From the NCBI GenBank assembly GCA_918807975.1, contig OU964919.1, forward strand, positions 16,758,001 to 16,822,000: 64,000 bases of DNA, read 5' to 3'. This DNA comes from Aplidium turbinatum (Eukaryota; Chordata; Ascidiacea; Aplousobranchia; Polyclinidae). Below the pieces are notes generated by a model. It was not told the origin of the DNA and did no database searches. It saw nothing but the letters and a program-made list of their open reading frames with translations. The position numbers and the translations under genes are program-made. Below, piece by piece: positions 10,960 through 22,900 of this stretch (its first letter is position 1; the number at the start of each line of letters is the position of its first letter).

Positions 10960-13900
10960 CTGAAATAGCAACAAAACCGGGATGATCATTCTTGTTTCGA
11001 TGTGGTATTAACCAGGGAGTCGAACCGAACCCGAACCGGATTTTTGTAAACCGGTTTTGGTGCGATTTTGTCTGAACCTTAACCGGAACTGAACCGAAAA
11101 TTTGAGTTAGCTTAAACCCTAACCGAACCCGAACCGGTTGAAAAAAGCGGTTCATTCCAGCATAACGCCATTGTCCGCATTGTGGTAAGTGAAGTTGTAC
11201 GTAGCATGTTGTTATCTTGGAGGCCACATTGTACGGATGAATTATAGCCTATTCCGTAACACACGATCCACTATCATCGATGCTTTGGAAAGGAATTTTT
11301 TGACCAGTGTTGGATTTCAATAGTAGGCCTAGGCCTAATTTTATCGGACCCGAACCGGAACTTATAAAACCGGTGTTGAGACTATTTTTGTCGAAACCGA
11401 ACCGTACCCGAACCACAAATCATTGTTGTTGAACCGGAGCTAAACCGGAACTCTTAAGTTTCTTCGAACCCAAACCGGAACTGAACCAAATTTTGAAACA
11501 ATCTTTGAACCAGAACCGGACCCGAACCGGAAAAATCAATCGGTTCGAATCCCTGGTATTAACATATTTTTTATTATCAAAAACTTTTTTAAATAGTGTA
11601 GGCAATTGGCAGCCATAAAACACTAATTTTGTGTGGAAAATTACTTGTTTATCCACCAACGAACAATTCACCTGAAAAACTTCTTATACGCCCCAGGTGC
11701 ATCAAATTGTAAGTTATGTTCCCACGGAGAACCGGGGAAAAACAAAGAATCCTTCACAATGACTTGAAAACTCTTTTTTCCACCAACAAAAGATGGTTAA
11801 AAAAAGCAACACAATGACTATAGCTGAAGGATATCGTTCAGTTGGGCTCGCTAAGTGGGGTATCTGTTGATTCGTAGGCTTGCTACCCACATATCTTGCA
11901 ATTCCTTCGGTAGTTCAAATTTCTGCTGTCTTGTTTTAAATTTTTATATGGAATATTTGTAGAAAAAGATTATTAGAGCATTTTTATTAGAATATTTTAT
12001 GGAAGATATTATATTGCTGTTAGCCTACAGCAATGCATAACTTTAAACCGGTTAAAAATATTTGTTTGCTTTTCATCAAACTCAATTAGCATCTCAAAGA
12101 ATTTTTACGTCTATAAAAATGTGACCATAAACTAATCTCAGAATAAAGCACTGCGTCCTGCATAGTGCAGAGGTTATACTCACAACAAAAAATAATTAAA
12201 TGCCGTGTGGTTGGTAGGTTTTATCTGTCTATCATTTAACATCGACTTACCATTTCATTATATTTTTCTTTATGTATGTGTTTCACAATGAAGTTGGTGC
12301 TGTCCATTGCCGGCCGGAGCTGCTGTGGGGCGGTTTTGATGGGTGTTGGAACGTTAGCAACTTCAAGCGGTTGTTCGGAGCCCATAGGAACCATTTTAAA
12401 TTGACGGGGTTGAAATCCAAATTTGGCTCGCTGTAAAATAATAGGGCTATGTAAAAAATATTGTGCAGGTAAATTATTGTGCACACAACAGGTCCTTAGA
12501 ACCAAATATTTAAAGTAGGCTACCAATTAATTTATTTTCACTCTATTGTCAGTTCAGTAGTAGGCTATACTGTTGGTACCGCTAAAAATCATTTTATTTC
12601 ATAAAGCTAAACTGAAAAAATGTAATTCTAGCAGAACCCAATCTATTTTAGTGGTATGAAATTAAAGTGACTCGGGTGAAAATAAATTGATTTGTAATAC
12701 AAAACGTAGCCTACAACCCAGCAGCGTAGCCAGAAAAAAAATTTGAGGAAGCCAAACATTTCATGAATTTAAGAAAATGACAAAGTGTTTGATTTAAGAC
12801 ATTGCCACCTGCTGTGCTGTGTGCGTATCCTGGTGGGTTGAGCAAGGGAAGCACTAAAAGTGGGGGGGTGAGGGTTAGAGCGTGCCCAAGACATGCGTAT
12901 TCTAGGGGGTCCGGGGGCATGCTTCCCCGAAAAATTTTTGCAAAATTACACTCAAATAATGGATCATAGTGCTTTCTGGAAACACTTTTAGGGTAATATT
13001 TGTATGAAATTTATTAGCAGATAAACAGCTATTAACTTATTAAAGGCAGCTCTTACACACGAGCAGGCAAAAACTGCGGTTAAAATTAGAGAACACCAAA
13101 ACTCAGCAATACGAAAACTCAAAAACTACACAAAAACTAAACAGACTAAGCGATTATGAAATATTATCACATGACTCTGGAAAAGCGTGGAAACTCATCG
13201 AAACGTCCCAAACTTAAAGTCACTTAGGCTACGCCAAAAGCAGCAAAGAAAGCGTTTAAGATATGACCTTAAATCAATTGAAAAGACATAATCAGCAATC
13301 TAACCCTAGATATAATTGTTTCTCGTGACATACAATTACATTTTAAGTCAAAATCGCAGGTTCCATCAGGAGTTAGGACCGATAGTAAAATGGCACAATC
13401 GGCAAAAGTTTGAATGTAACTAAAAATACTTCGTTCATTTGTTTTTACAAAATTTATTGGTGTCTTTCAGTGTGTCTAAAACAAGTAACAAGTTCTGGGA
13501 AGTGTTAATCACCAGATGTCTTGGAAAACGATATAAATTTTTACAAATTTTATTATATTTTCAACAAAGGGCTCAACTTCGAAATCCCAAGTTTGAAAAC
13601 TTTGGGGGTCCATGGCCCCTTTCGCCCTCCCCCCTGGCTACGCCAATGCTACAACCGTCTCCTTTCATCAAGCGCTGTGGGTTTGTCAGCTGTCAGAAGA
13701 TATTTATTCTCTTTCTTGATACCGTACTGTTTTGTAGCCTTATAGAAAAATATATTTACACCTGCCGGGAATCGCAAAAAGAAACAAAATTTTCATCGTA
13801 AACAAAAGCAAACCAGATAAAGCTGGTTTACGTTTGAGACATGCATTTTTAATTGCAAACCTTCTACTTGAATAACTGATGCGATAATTTTCTAAACTGT

Positions 13901-16900
13901 AATGCACACAAGAGTAGGTAGCAGAGTATGATCCCGAACCTGACTTTTGAATAGAACTTGACTTGGAGGTTCCCTAGTCGTTTCTTCAGACACTTTGTTC
14001 TGAAGTGATCGGGCACTTATTTCACCGGTTCCTAGACCATCTGTGCAATAGATAAGGGTATTTAACACAAAGAAAAATAATTTTCAAGTCTGTTAGAAAA
14101 CTTGAATCACATTCATTTATTTCTAACTAGTCAGATCAGCTTTCAAAGTGCTAAATTTTATATTTAAAGAAGATCATTTTAAAAAAATTAAACACTTTTG
14201 AAGTCTTACCATTCGTACTTTGTACAGTAATAAACTTTTTTAATTGTTCCAGGAGTCTAGGTAGCCGATAACTTATACTAAATATTTATTTCAAGACAGT
14301 TTCAGTTTTATAGCCTACATATTTTGAGATTTATGGGCTTGATTTTAAATTCAATGCTATTATGAATACAGAACAAATGACACAGTTTTTTTCTTCTATT
14401 ACTGTAGATGAGAGATACAGAAGTGGTTAAATCCAGATAGCATTGCTTTCGGTGCCATATCCCTGTTCCAAATAGGCCTAGTCTACGTTATCTTAAAATA
14501 AATAAAAAATAAAATAAAAAATAAACTACAGTAGCTTGAAACATTCATATCTCTTTCCTACTTAACCTTTCGGTTTAGGACTAGAATGTTTCCACTTTTC
14601 ATTTGGCTGTATCATGCCAATAAGTGGTCCCAGTCGCTCCAAGAAAAACCATCTCAACCACGAAGGCATTTTATGAGTCGTGATGCGACGATGATGCAGA
14701 TTACAAACAATAACGCTGAAAAATTCAATTCAAATAGATATATACTGGATATTTGAAACAGTGATATTTTGAACAGTCAGTGTATGAAATTTCCTTTCAG
14801 AATGTTTTGTTTCTTACGAAAGAAAATTTTGTCTCGACGATCAAACAAACTTCCTTTCAAACAATCCTAAGAGCTGCTAAAAACAAAGTTGGTTCCAACA
14901 GTTTTAGTCTCTATTAAAATTGTAACATAAGCCGAGATGTTTAAGCCTGGTTTTGTCTTTAAGTAACAGTTTGATCAGCTTGATGACAATTTGAGCCCTA
15001 AATTCACATTTTAACTGTGCCACATTTCGCCTGGAATTTTAGTTCCCTTGTACGAATGTACATGCAGGGTGCTAGAAATCTTACCCAGAGAGCAACGTAG
15101 GCCTACTTTCAGCACTACATAAGCCATACTAAGTTTCTGTAGTTTCAGATTTAGTCACCCAATAGGCCAATATGGTCCAGTTACTAGTAGGCTAATAATT
15201 TTTATGGGTCATGTATTTTTAGTAGTGACTTCAACTAGAGACTTAGGTACCCGGTCATTTGGTCGACAGGACGTTTGGTCGACAGGACGTTAGGTCAACA
15301 GACATTTAATCGACAGGACGTTTGGTCGACAGGACGTTAGGTCGACAGAACGATTCATTTTAGGGTTAGGCAGGGCCGGATTTACCAATAGGCTAGGCAG
15401 GCTGAAGCCTAGGGCCTCAACGTCCAGGGGCCTCGAAATTCGGTTTCGAAGTTTGTAATTATTTTAAAAACTTATGCAGATGATGCCGAATATATATCTA
15501 CACATACACTGAGTTTAAAGGACGTTAGTTTGTGGAAAGAATTATCAAATGAAGAAATAGCTTACTGGATAGAGAGAGGCCCTTCTGAAGTTCAGCACAG
15601 TTGTGGTCCATTTTCTAGTTCCAAATGAGTGTACAAAAAGCAATCCAGGTTTTGCACAAAAACTGTGTTTTTTGCAACGAAAGTCAATGATGAAACATAT
15701 AGCAGAGAGTGGCTTGTATATTCCCCTGCAAAAGGACGCGTATATTGCTTTGTTTGCAAACTCTTTCCAAATCATGCATCTTCTTCGGCTTTAGCTTTTG
15801 ATGGTTTTAATGACTGGCACAACTCTTATCTTATCCTAGCTCATGAAAACTCAGAAAAACACACAAATGCCATGTTAACCTATACCTAACAAGGAAGCGA
15901 GGATATACGCTTAGGCCCTACTTCAAAGCTGGAGGAGCAAATAAAAGCAGAACAGCAGTATTGGTGGCACGTAATGGAAAGAATCACCGCTGTAACTTGT
16001 AGGCCTACTCTTGCAGCACGAGGCTTGCCTTTTAGAGGGGACAATGAACGATTTGGATCTCCCAATAACGGCAATTATCTTGGTCTTTTAGAACTAGTGG
16101 CCAAATTTGATCCATTTTTACTTGCTCATATCAATCGCTATGGAAATTCAGGATCAGGAAATCCCTCTTATTTGTCAAAAACTATTTGCGAAGAGATGAT
16201 TCAGCTCATGGCCAAAAAAGTTAACGTCAATTGTGGCTGAAGTGAAAAAAATCGGGATATTTCAGCTTTTCTGTGGATTCTACTCCCGATATTTCACATA
16301 CCGATCAGTTAACTTTGATTATCAGATACGTGTCTCCTGTAAACGGTTGACCAAGTGAGAGGTTTATAACTTTCCTTGAGCTGAAAGACCACTCTGGGGT
16401 GGGCATGGCAGATTTAGTGCATAAATATCTCACTACTGAGCTTCAGCTTGATTTTAATACATGCCGAGGGTAGTCTTATGACAATGCTGCAAACATGGCT
16501 GGTAGGTACAACGGTATGCAGCAAAAAATCCTAGAAATAAATAAATTTGCAAAATTTATTCCATGCGTAGGTCACACCTTAGATTTGGTAGGACGCAGCT
16601 GTTGATTGCTGTCTTGATGCACTGAACTGTTTTGACATTATCAATGAAATTTACACCTTTTTTCAGCTTCCACAAAGAGGTGGGCAGTTCTAAAATCATT
16701 TTTGCAAACTCAATCAAAAGTGCCAAAACATTTGTCAGATAGCCTACTAGGTGGGATGCACATGTAAAAGTCACGGAAGCTATTTTGGAAAGTTACAGTG
16801 CCATCACCAATGCTCTCAGTCATTTGCACTCCAATGTAAGTGAGAAGAGTGACAACAGACTTCATGCTAACAACTTTTTGCAAAAAATGGAAAAATTGGA

Positions 16901-19900
16901 ATTTGTATTTATGTTGCATTTTTGGTCCAGAGTGCTAGGTCGTTTTCATAGTGATAGCAAAGCCCTTCAGAAATCTAAATTGTTATCAAGTACTTGTGCC
17001 GAATTGTACAGTTCACTTGTAGACTTTCCAAGCGAAATTAGAGATGAGTTTGACGAGTTTGATCAGCAAGCAAAAGTAACCTTGCCGATTATTAACTACA
17101 GAGCTGTCACTAGGAGACAAAGAAATGCACCTGACGCTTTTAATGAACTCTCTTCAAAGGAAAGGTTTAAAATAAATTCCTTTATCCCTATGCACTTGAA
17201 GCCAATTTAAGAAGAAGAGCTAATGTGTACAGTGACATTGCAGAAATGTTCCTCTTTCTTGCTAATCTGAAAGCAACTCAGGTAGAAAATGTACGAGGCG
17301 TAGAACTTTCAAAGGAAGCATATCCTGAAGATGGTGACCCGAACCTTACTGATGAACTTCTACTTTTTCATTTGTACGTGAGACAAACACAAAACCAAGG
17401 GCTTACCGGTACAGAAGAGCAATCTATTTCCTTGTCTCATGGAGACCTTTATGAAATTATGTGCAAGGAAAAAATTAACACTGACTTAAATTTCCTAATG
17501 TGGAAGCAATATTAAGACTGTTTCTAAGCTTAATGGTCACTAACTGCTCAGCAGAGAGATCTTTCTCAAGGCTCAAAAGCAACAAAAATAAATTGAGATC
17601 GACAATGTCTCAAGAAAGGTTGTCCGCACTGAGCATTGAGAGTGACAAACTTAAACAGATAAATTTTGATAAACTTTTGCATGATTTAAAAGCTCGAAAA
17701 AAAAAATTGGTAGCCTAGGCTTACTCTATTTGATGGGTGTAACTATTTCTTATGTCCTCGTAAATAAACTTTACAATTATTGTAACGGTTGTTTGATCAA
17801 AGAAATTAAAATTAAAAGCAAAACTGCCTTAACTAAATTTTTATTCTTTTAATTAAAAATTTGCACCCATGAATGTGGAAAATGAAAAGAGAGAAGAGTT
17901 TAATGCACTAATATTTTTAACATGAAGCAATGACATGTAATGTTGTTTAGAGAGAAATTCTGAGCTCAAAAATAGGGAGGGGCCTCACAAATGGAATAGC
18001 CTAGGGCCTCTCATAGTCTAAATCCGGCCCTGGGGTTAGGGTTAGTTAACCAACCTTGACCCTAACTCTAACCCTAACCCTAAAATGAATCGTTCTGTCG
18101 ACCTAACGTCCTGTCGACCAAATGTCTTGTCGACCAAACGTCCTGTCGACCAAATGTCTGTCGACCAAACGACCGTACACCGAGACTTATGAGAGAGGAA
18201 AATATAGCTAAAAAAAAGTAGGCTAACTGTGAAGTTTTGCGTAAGCCATTCAAATATTGTTAATTGATGCAACCGAAAACAAAACATTCCGTACAAAATT
18301 ACGCTTATTTTTTAATACTGTAGTTTTTTAATCAAGCATTACCTAACAAACCAAATTATTTAATTTGACTTTCTCTAACTAATCGCTAAAATATGAAAAA
18401 AAAAGATTTATAGATTTTGTTTTGTTGTAAAAATATTGAACAAAACTGGTAAACAAGTTTCTTCTCTTTAGAATCGAAAAGTTTGCTCTTACCAACAAAC
18501 AATAGAAAATGTCAGCAGGCACATTGAGAACAACAAGTAGGAAACAGCAAATGGCACTGCGAAAGAGCTAGAAGGCAACCGTTGTACAAACAAATAAGCA
18601 AAGATAGTGTCTCCAAGAAGCAGTGAAATTGCCAGCGATATCTTTTCCGCTATAAAGATAACGTATCTGTTAAAATACTTGCAGACAGTAGCGAATCTAC
18701 TGGGGTCACCTGATCATGTGTCCTAAAAAAAACAAAAAAAAACAAAACGAGAAAAGCATGCACTTTTTTTCCTGTTTTAATTCAAAAACAAAAAAACGCT
18801 ATTGAGCCATAAATATTATGCAAACAACGACCAAAATATTGCATAATTTGTCAATCATTTCTGGAAGGCAAGCCCCCCCCCCTCCCCCTCAAACTACGTA
18901 TTTGTTTCTTTGGACATTATCTTTTATATTGTGTATTCTTCTCTTATAGTTTTTGATTTGTTAAAATTTTGATGCCCTTCCCAATTTTTTTCTAGATCCG
19001 TCACTGCTAATAAAAAAATTAAAATGCATTACATTCTTTCTCAACATTAGCATAATTTCCAACACAACAAAAATATTTCCACTGTTTTTGCTCAACTTAC
19101 CGTTCTTTACGCCAAACTAAACAACAAATTAAGCTATTAGCTGCAATTCAAGAATCTCACCTGAGATTACAGGCAGCCAAAACGTAAAGCAAGAAAGTAA
19201 GGACAAAACTACGCAAGGCAAAAGCATGTTTAACACGTAGAACTGTGCTTTTCGTTTCACAATAAAGTAAAACGCTATCTTCTGAAACTGGTCATCATTG
19301 GGTCGTTCATATATTTTCACAGGTCGCTGTATCAAATCCCACTCTCCATTTGGCACGAAAGCTGCAAATTGAAAAGAAATACTCATAAAATAACAGGTAT
19401 TTAATATGACTAATATAAATAAGGTAATTAAAATAATAATAAAAACTCGTGTTAAGACTTGGAGTTGAAATGATTCAATTAATTTAAAACTTAGGAAAAA
19501 AATTTCAGTTACAAATTGGAATTATTAAGAATGAAACATTTTAAAGAAAATCTTGGTACCATTTTTATCCACAACCACTTCATTTCCGTAATCTTTAGCT
19601 AGTCCGAAGATCATTTGTGATTGGTCCAAAGCAGCCGATCGAAAGACCAATGAACAATTTTGCCAATCAAACGGAAAAAGTGATACCTGGAAGATTAATT
19701 TAATGCTTCATTGACATTGCATTGTTCTATGTTGCTCGTCATGGCGATAACATAAAAAGTGGAGAAAATTACGCTAATACTTGCACAGAATAAGCAAGTG
19801 GTTATAAGCAGCACTTGCTATAAAAACAGTTTCCAGAGTGTGTGCAGCAAGTTCTCCTAGTTTAGTTTGATTTCGTTAATAATAATCATTAAAAAAGACA

Positions 19901-22900
19901 AGATACGTTAAAAAGTGATTATAATTGTTACTTTACTTTACTTTAGAAACAAAAGTAGGTTTACTAACTCAAGTTTTCAACGTACAACCGTTCCATTCAA
20001 ATACCGAGAGCAAAGAACATGCATGCTAAAACTGGGCTGAAAATACAGTATCAACACACTAGGACTAGGTGGTGTTGTAATTCATAGCTTTACCTTTGCT
20101 TAGAATGAAAGTCTAAACCAATACTATAAACATGTTGTTACTGCAACGCAAAAGTCCATTATTTGTGCCCCCCGAAATGGTTGTCCTTGCCTTCTCCCCC
20201 TCCCCTTCACACAGCACTGTACCTACCCTAACATAAGCACAATAAAAACTAACAAAACAATAGAAAATAAATGAAAATGAAGTGTTAACGAGAAAATTAG
20301 TTTTGTTTATGGGCCAGAGCAACTTACATTACAGAAAACTTGAGTTACCGAGATAGAGAGGTTGGTCTCATCATTAGTCACAATTTATTACTAAAGGATT
20401 AAAAATGATTTCTTTTACGCTACAAACTGCAGACGCCTATAGTAGTGGTACCATCCAACAAAATTTTTAACACAAGTCGCAAATTCTTACGTCGATTGAG
20501 CAAGAAGTCTTGTAAATTGAAGGTGGGAGCCATTTAATCAACCCTCTGCTGTTGGCTATAGCGTTCACTTTCAAGGCACCTGCCTCCATGTTTCCATCTA
20601 TGCTGGATGGACAACGTTAAATTTGTTTTCAAATCATTAGGATTACTAATTTTATAATAAATTGATAGGTTGATTGGTGACCTGCAAAAGCGCGACACAA
20701 AAGATATAGCACTAGACCTATAGCCTTTTAGGCAAGGTAAAGCTTCAAACTATATTTTTTATTTTAAACTGCTAATAGTTTGCGAATAATTATTCAAAAT
20801 CAAAGTTTGGAACCTTTGATGGCGAGGATAGTGGAAATGCGGATAACATAATTTCTAAACCGGTTTATTTGCCTTAAAGCCATCTTTAAAGATTAATTAA
20901 TTTCATCGATGAGGAATATGCTACTATATAGCCTAACTTTAATAGCCATTGGGCAACAACCCAACAATAAAATTACTTTATGAAATGCAGTGGATATTTT
21001 ACCGTTAATAATAAATAATTGAAAGAGTAGTAAGTAGCCTATAAACCTTTATTTGCCGACTGGGATAATATTTTGACATAGCTTACTTATTTTGCATAGG
21101 GCTACTGTATTTGTAGATGCCTTGAGCCACTGACTGGTCACCAATATTGACAAGGTGGAATTTCAAGACAGTGTTGTTGCAGGGATGGAGGAACCACGTG
21201 GGCCTCGTGGGCCTGGGCCCACCTACTTTATTTTCTGGGTGGGCCTGGCCCACCCACTTTTGAAAGCCAAATTTCTTTGAAAAATGTAGTGAAAACGGCA
21301 AATTAGAGAAGGAGTTCCAAAAAAAAGCTCTTCACTCATTTGATACACACTAGTTTGATTACACAGGCCAACAAAAAAATTTTGGCACAAAAGGTGAGAG
21401 TTATTTTAGAGTATTTCAGGCCCCTGATTCCAAAATGCACTTAGTTTTTTCGAATTTTCGAAACTACCAGGAACTGAATTTTGAACCAAGATTACGGTAC
21501 ATTCTTCGTAACAAGGATAAAATTTTAAGCAGCTACTTCATTGAAGAACACAACTTTGTATTCTGTAATTATATAAATGGCCTTCGTACCTTGATGTGTG
21601 TTGCTCAGTAGGCTATAGTAAGTCTACCATAATAAAGAATTGCGTTTGTTCATCGATGGCTTTGTATTGGTTATTCGTCTAGTTTGTTATGCAAAACAAT
21701 GTATGTATTTTATTTGTACTTAGTAGCTTAGTTAGTAAGTTTGATATTGTTGAAGTCAACAAATATATTAAGGCGAAGCACAAGTTATATAATCTACATC
21801 TTGTAGCCTTTCCTAAGGCTTGCTTCACGTCGTATTTTGATTGTTACTAGGCCAGTAAACGTTAAATAGCCGTTTGTTTGGGTTGTAATCAACGTGATTG
21901 GTTTCAAATGGTGTGTATACAACTCAAAAATGTGCCTGGGATTACTTTCAGTTTTGTCTATCATGTAATAAACGATACGATGTTAAATCTGTAGGGGCTC
22001 AAAATTGCAAAAAAAAAAAAGTTTTTTGCTGTAGGTTATCTTAAAAACTAGAGCCAATTCGAAAAAAACAAGTGCATTTTCGGAATCAGGGGCCTCGAAA
22101 TACCCTAAAATGACTCTCACATGCCGTGCCTTTAAAAAAAAATATTTTTGTTTGCCTGTGTTATCTTTGATAGCTCAATGATGAAATCTAATCTTCAAAC
22201 TTTTCTGTTGAGCCCACTGTTGATGGGCAGCACGTGTGGGTGTGATTGGTGGAGTAATCTATAAATCAATCTAATGTTCTCCAAGGTTAAAACAATGATA
22301 TCATTACATACTATGCAGTGCATGCACGTAGGCCTACTGTATAATGCTGCAGATCATTTCTCCCAGGTTGGTATTATAGCCTAACTGTGTGTGTATATTG
22401 CCTTTTTATTTGTGTGCACATTGCCATATTTTGTACAGCGCTGTAGAGCAATTTAACAATTTTGTAATTTGTTTGGTTAAATCGGGCCCGAAAACGGAGA
22501 TTTTTTGCTGGTTGGCACAAAAGGCAATCATGAAAACACAATGTATAAGCGATTTGAAGTATTAGGGATGCAGCAATGTTATGGGGGGTCTGGGGGGCTT
22601 CGCCCCCCAGAAGTTTGATTAACTTTGACTGCAACGCCTTTGGGCCCACCTACTTTTAAAATGGTTCCTCCATCCCTGTGTTGTTGTCTGTAATTATTTC
22701 AACAACTTGTTTCTGCTAAATGGATGTTCCTGAAGTTTCTCAAGCGCACCTCCTTAAATACAGCAACACAGTTTTTTGATTTTGCCTTTTCTTCGTTCAC
22801 GAAGCAACAGCTTTACTGACTGCGTTATCGAACGAACGAATTCATCTAACTCTATAGCCAATAGCGTTGACAGAGGGGTCCAGGGGGTAGTTTTAAACCC

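Larger units (their letters stand above)
15246..18181. mobile_element. Foldback element of GTCGAC repeats with telomere-like core, TSD gagactta
   Basis: The left arm 15246-15370 consists of units like GGTCGACAGGACGTTTGG, and the right arm 18033-18181 is their inverted copy. The ends GGTACCCGGTC and GACCGTACACC are flanked by the 8-bp duplication gagactta (15238-15245, 18182-18189). The middle contains (CCCTAA)n-like sequence at 18055-18083. A 2.66-kb hAT (15371-18032) has inserted into the core. Confidence 0.75.

Noticed and set aside
11013-11555. GAACCGG array as a satellite or enhancer cluster
   Set aside because: Flanking gtattaac duplications and CAGGG...CCCTG ends show that it is a transposon; a regulatory role is unproven.
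18055-18083. Interstitial telomere or chromosome fusion point (CCCTAA repeats)
   Set aside because: Only a few units, and they belong to the core of a GTCGAC foldback element with its own target duplication.
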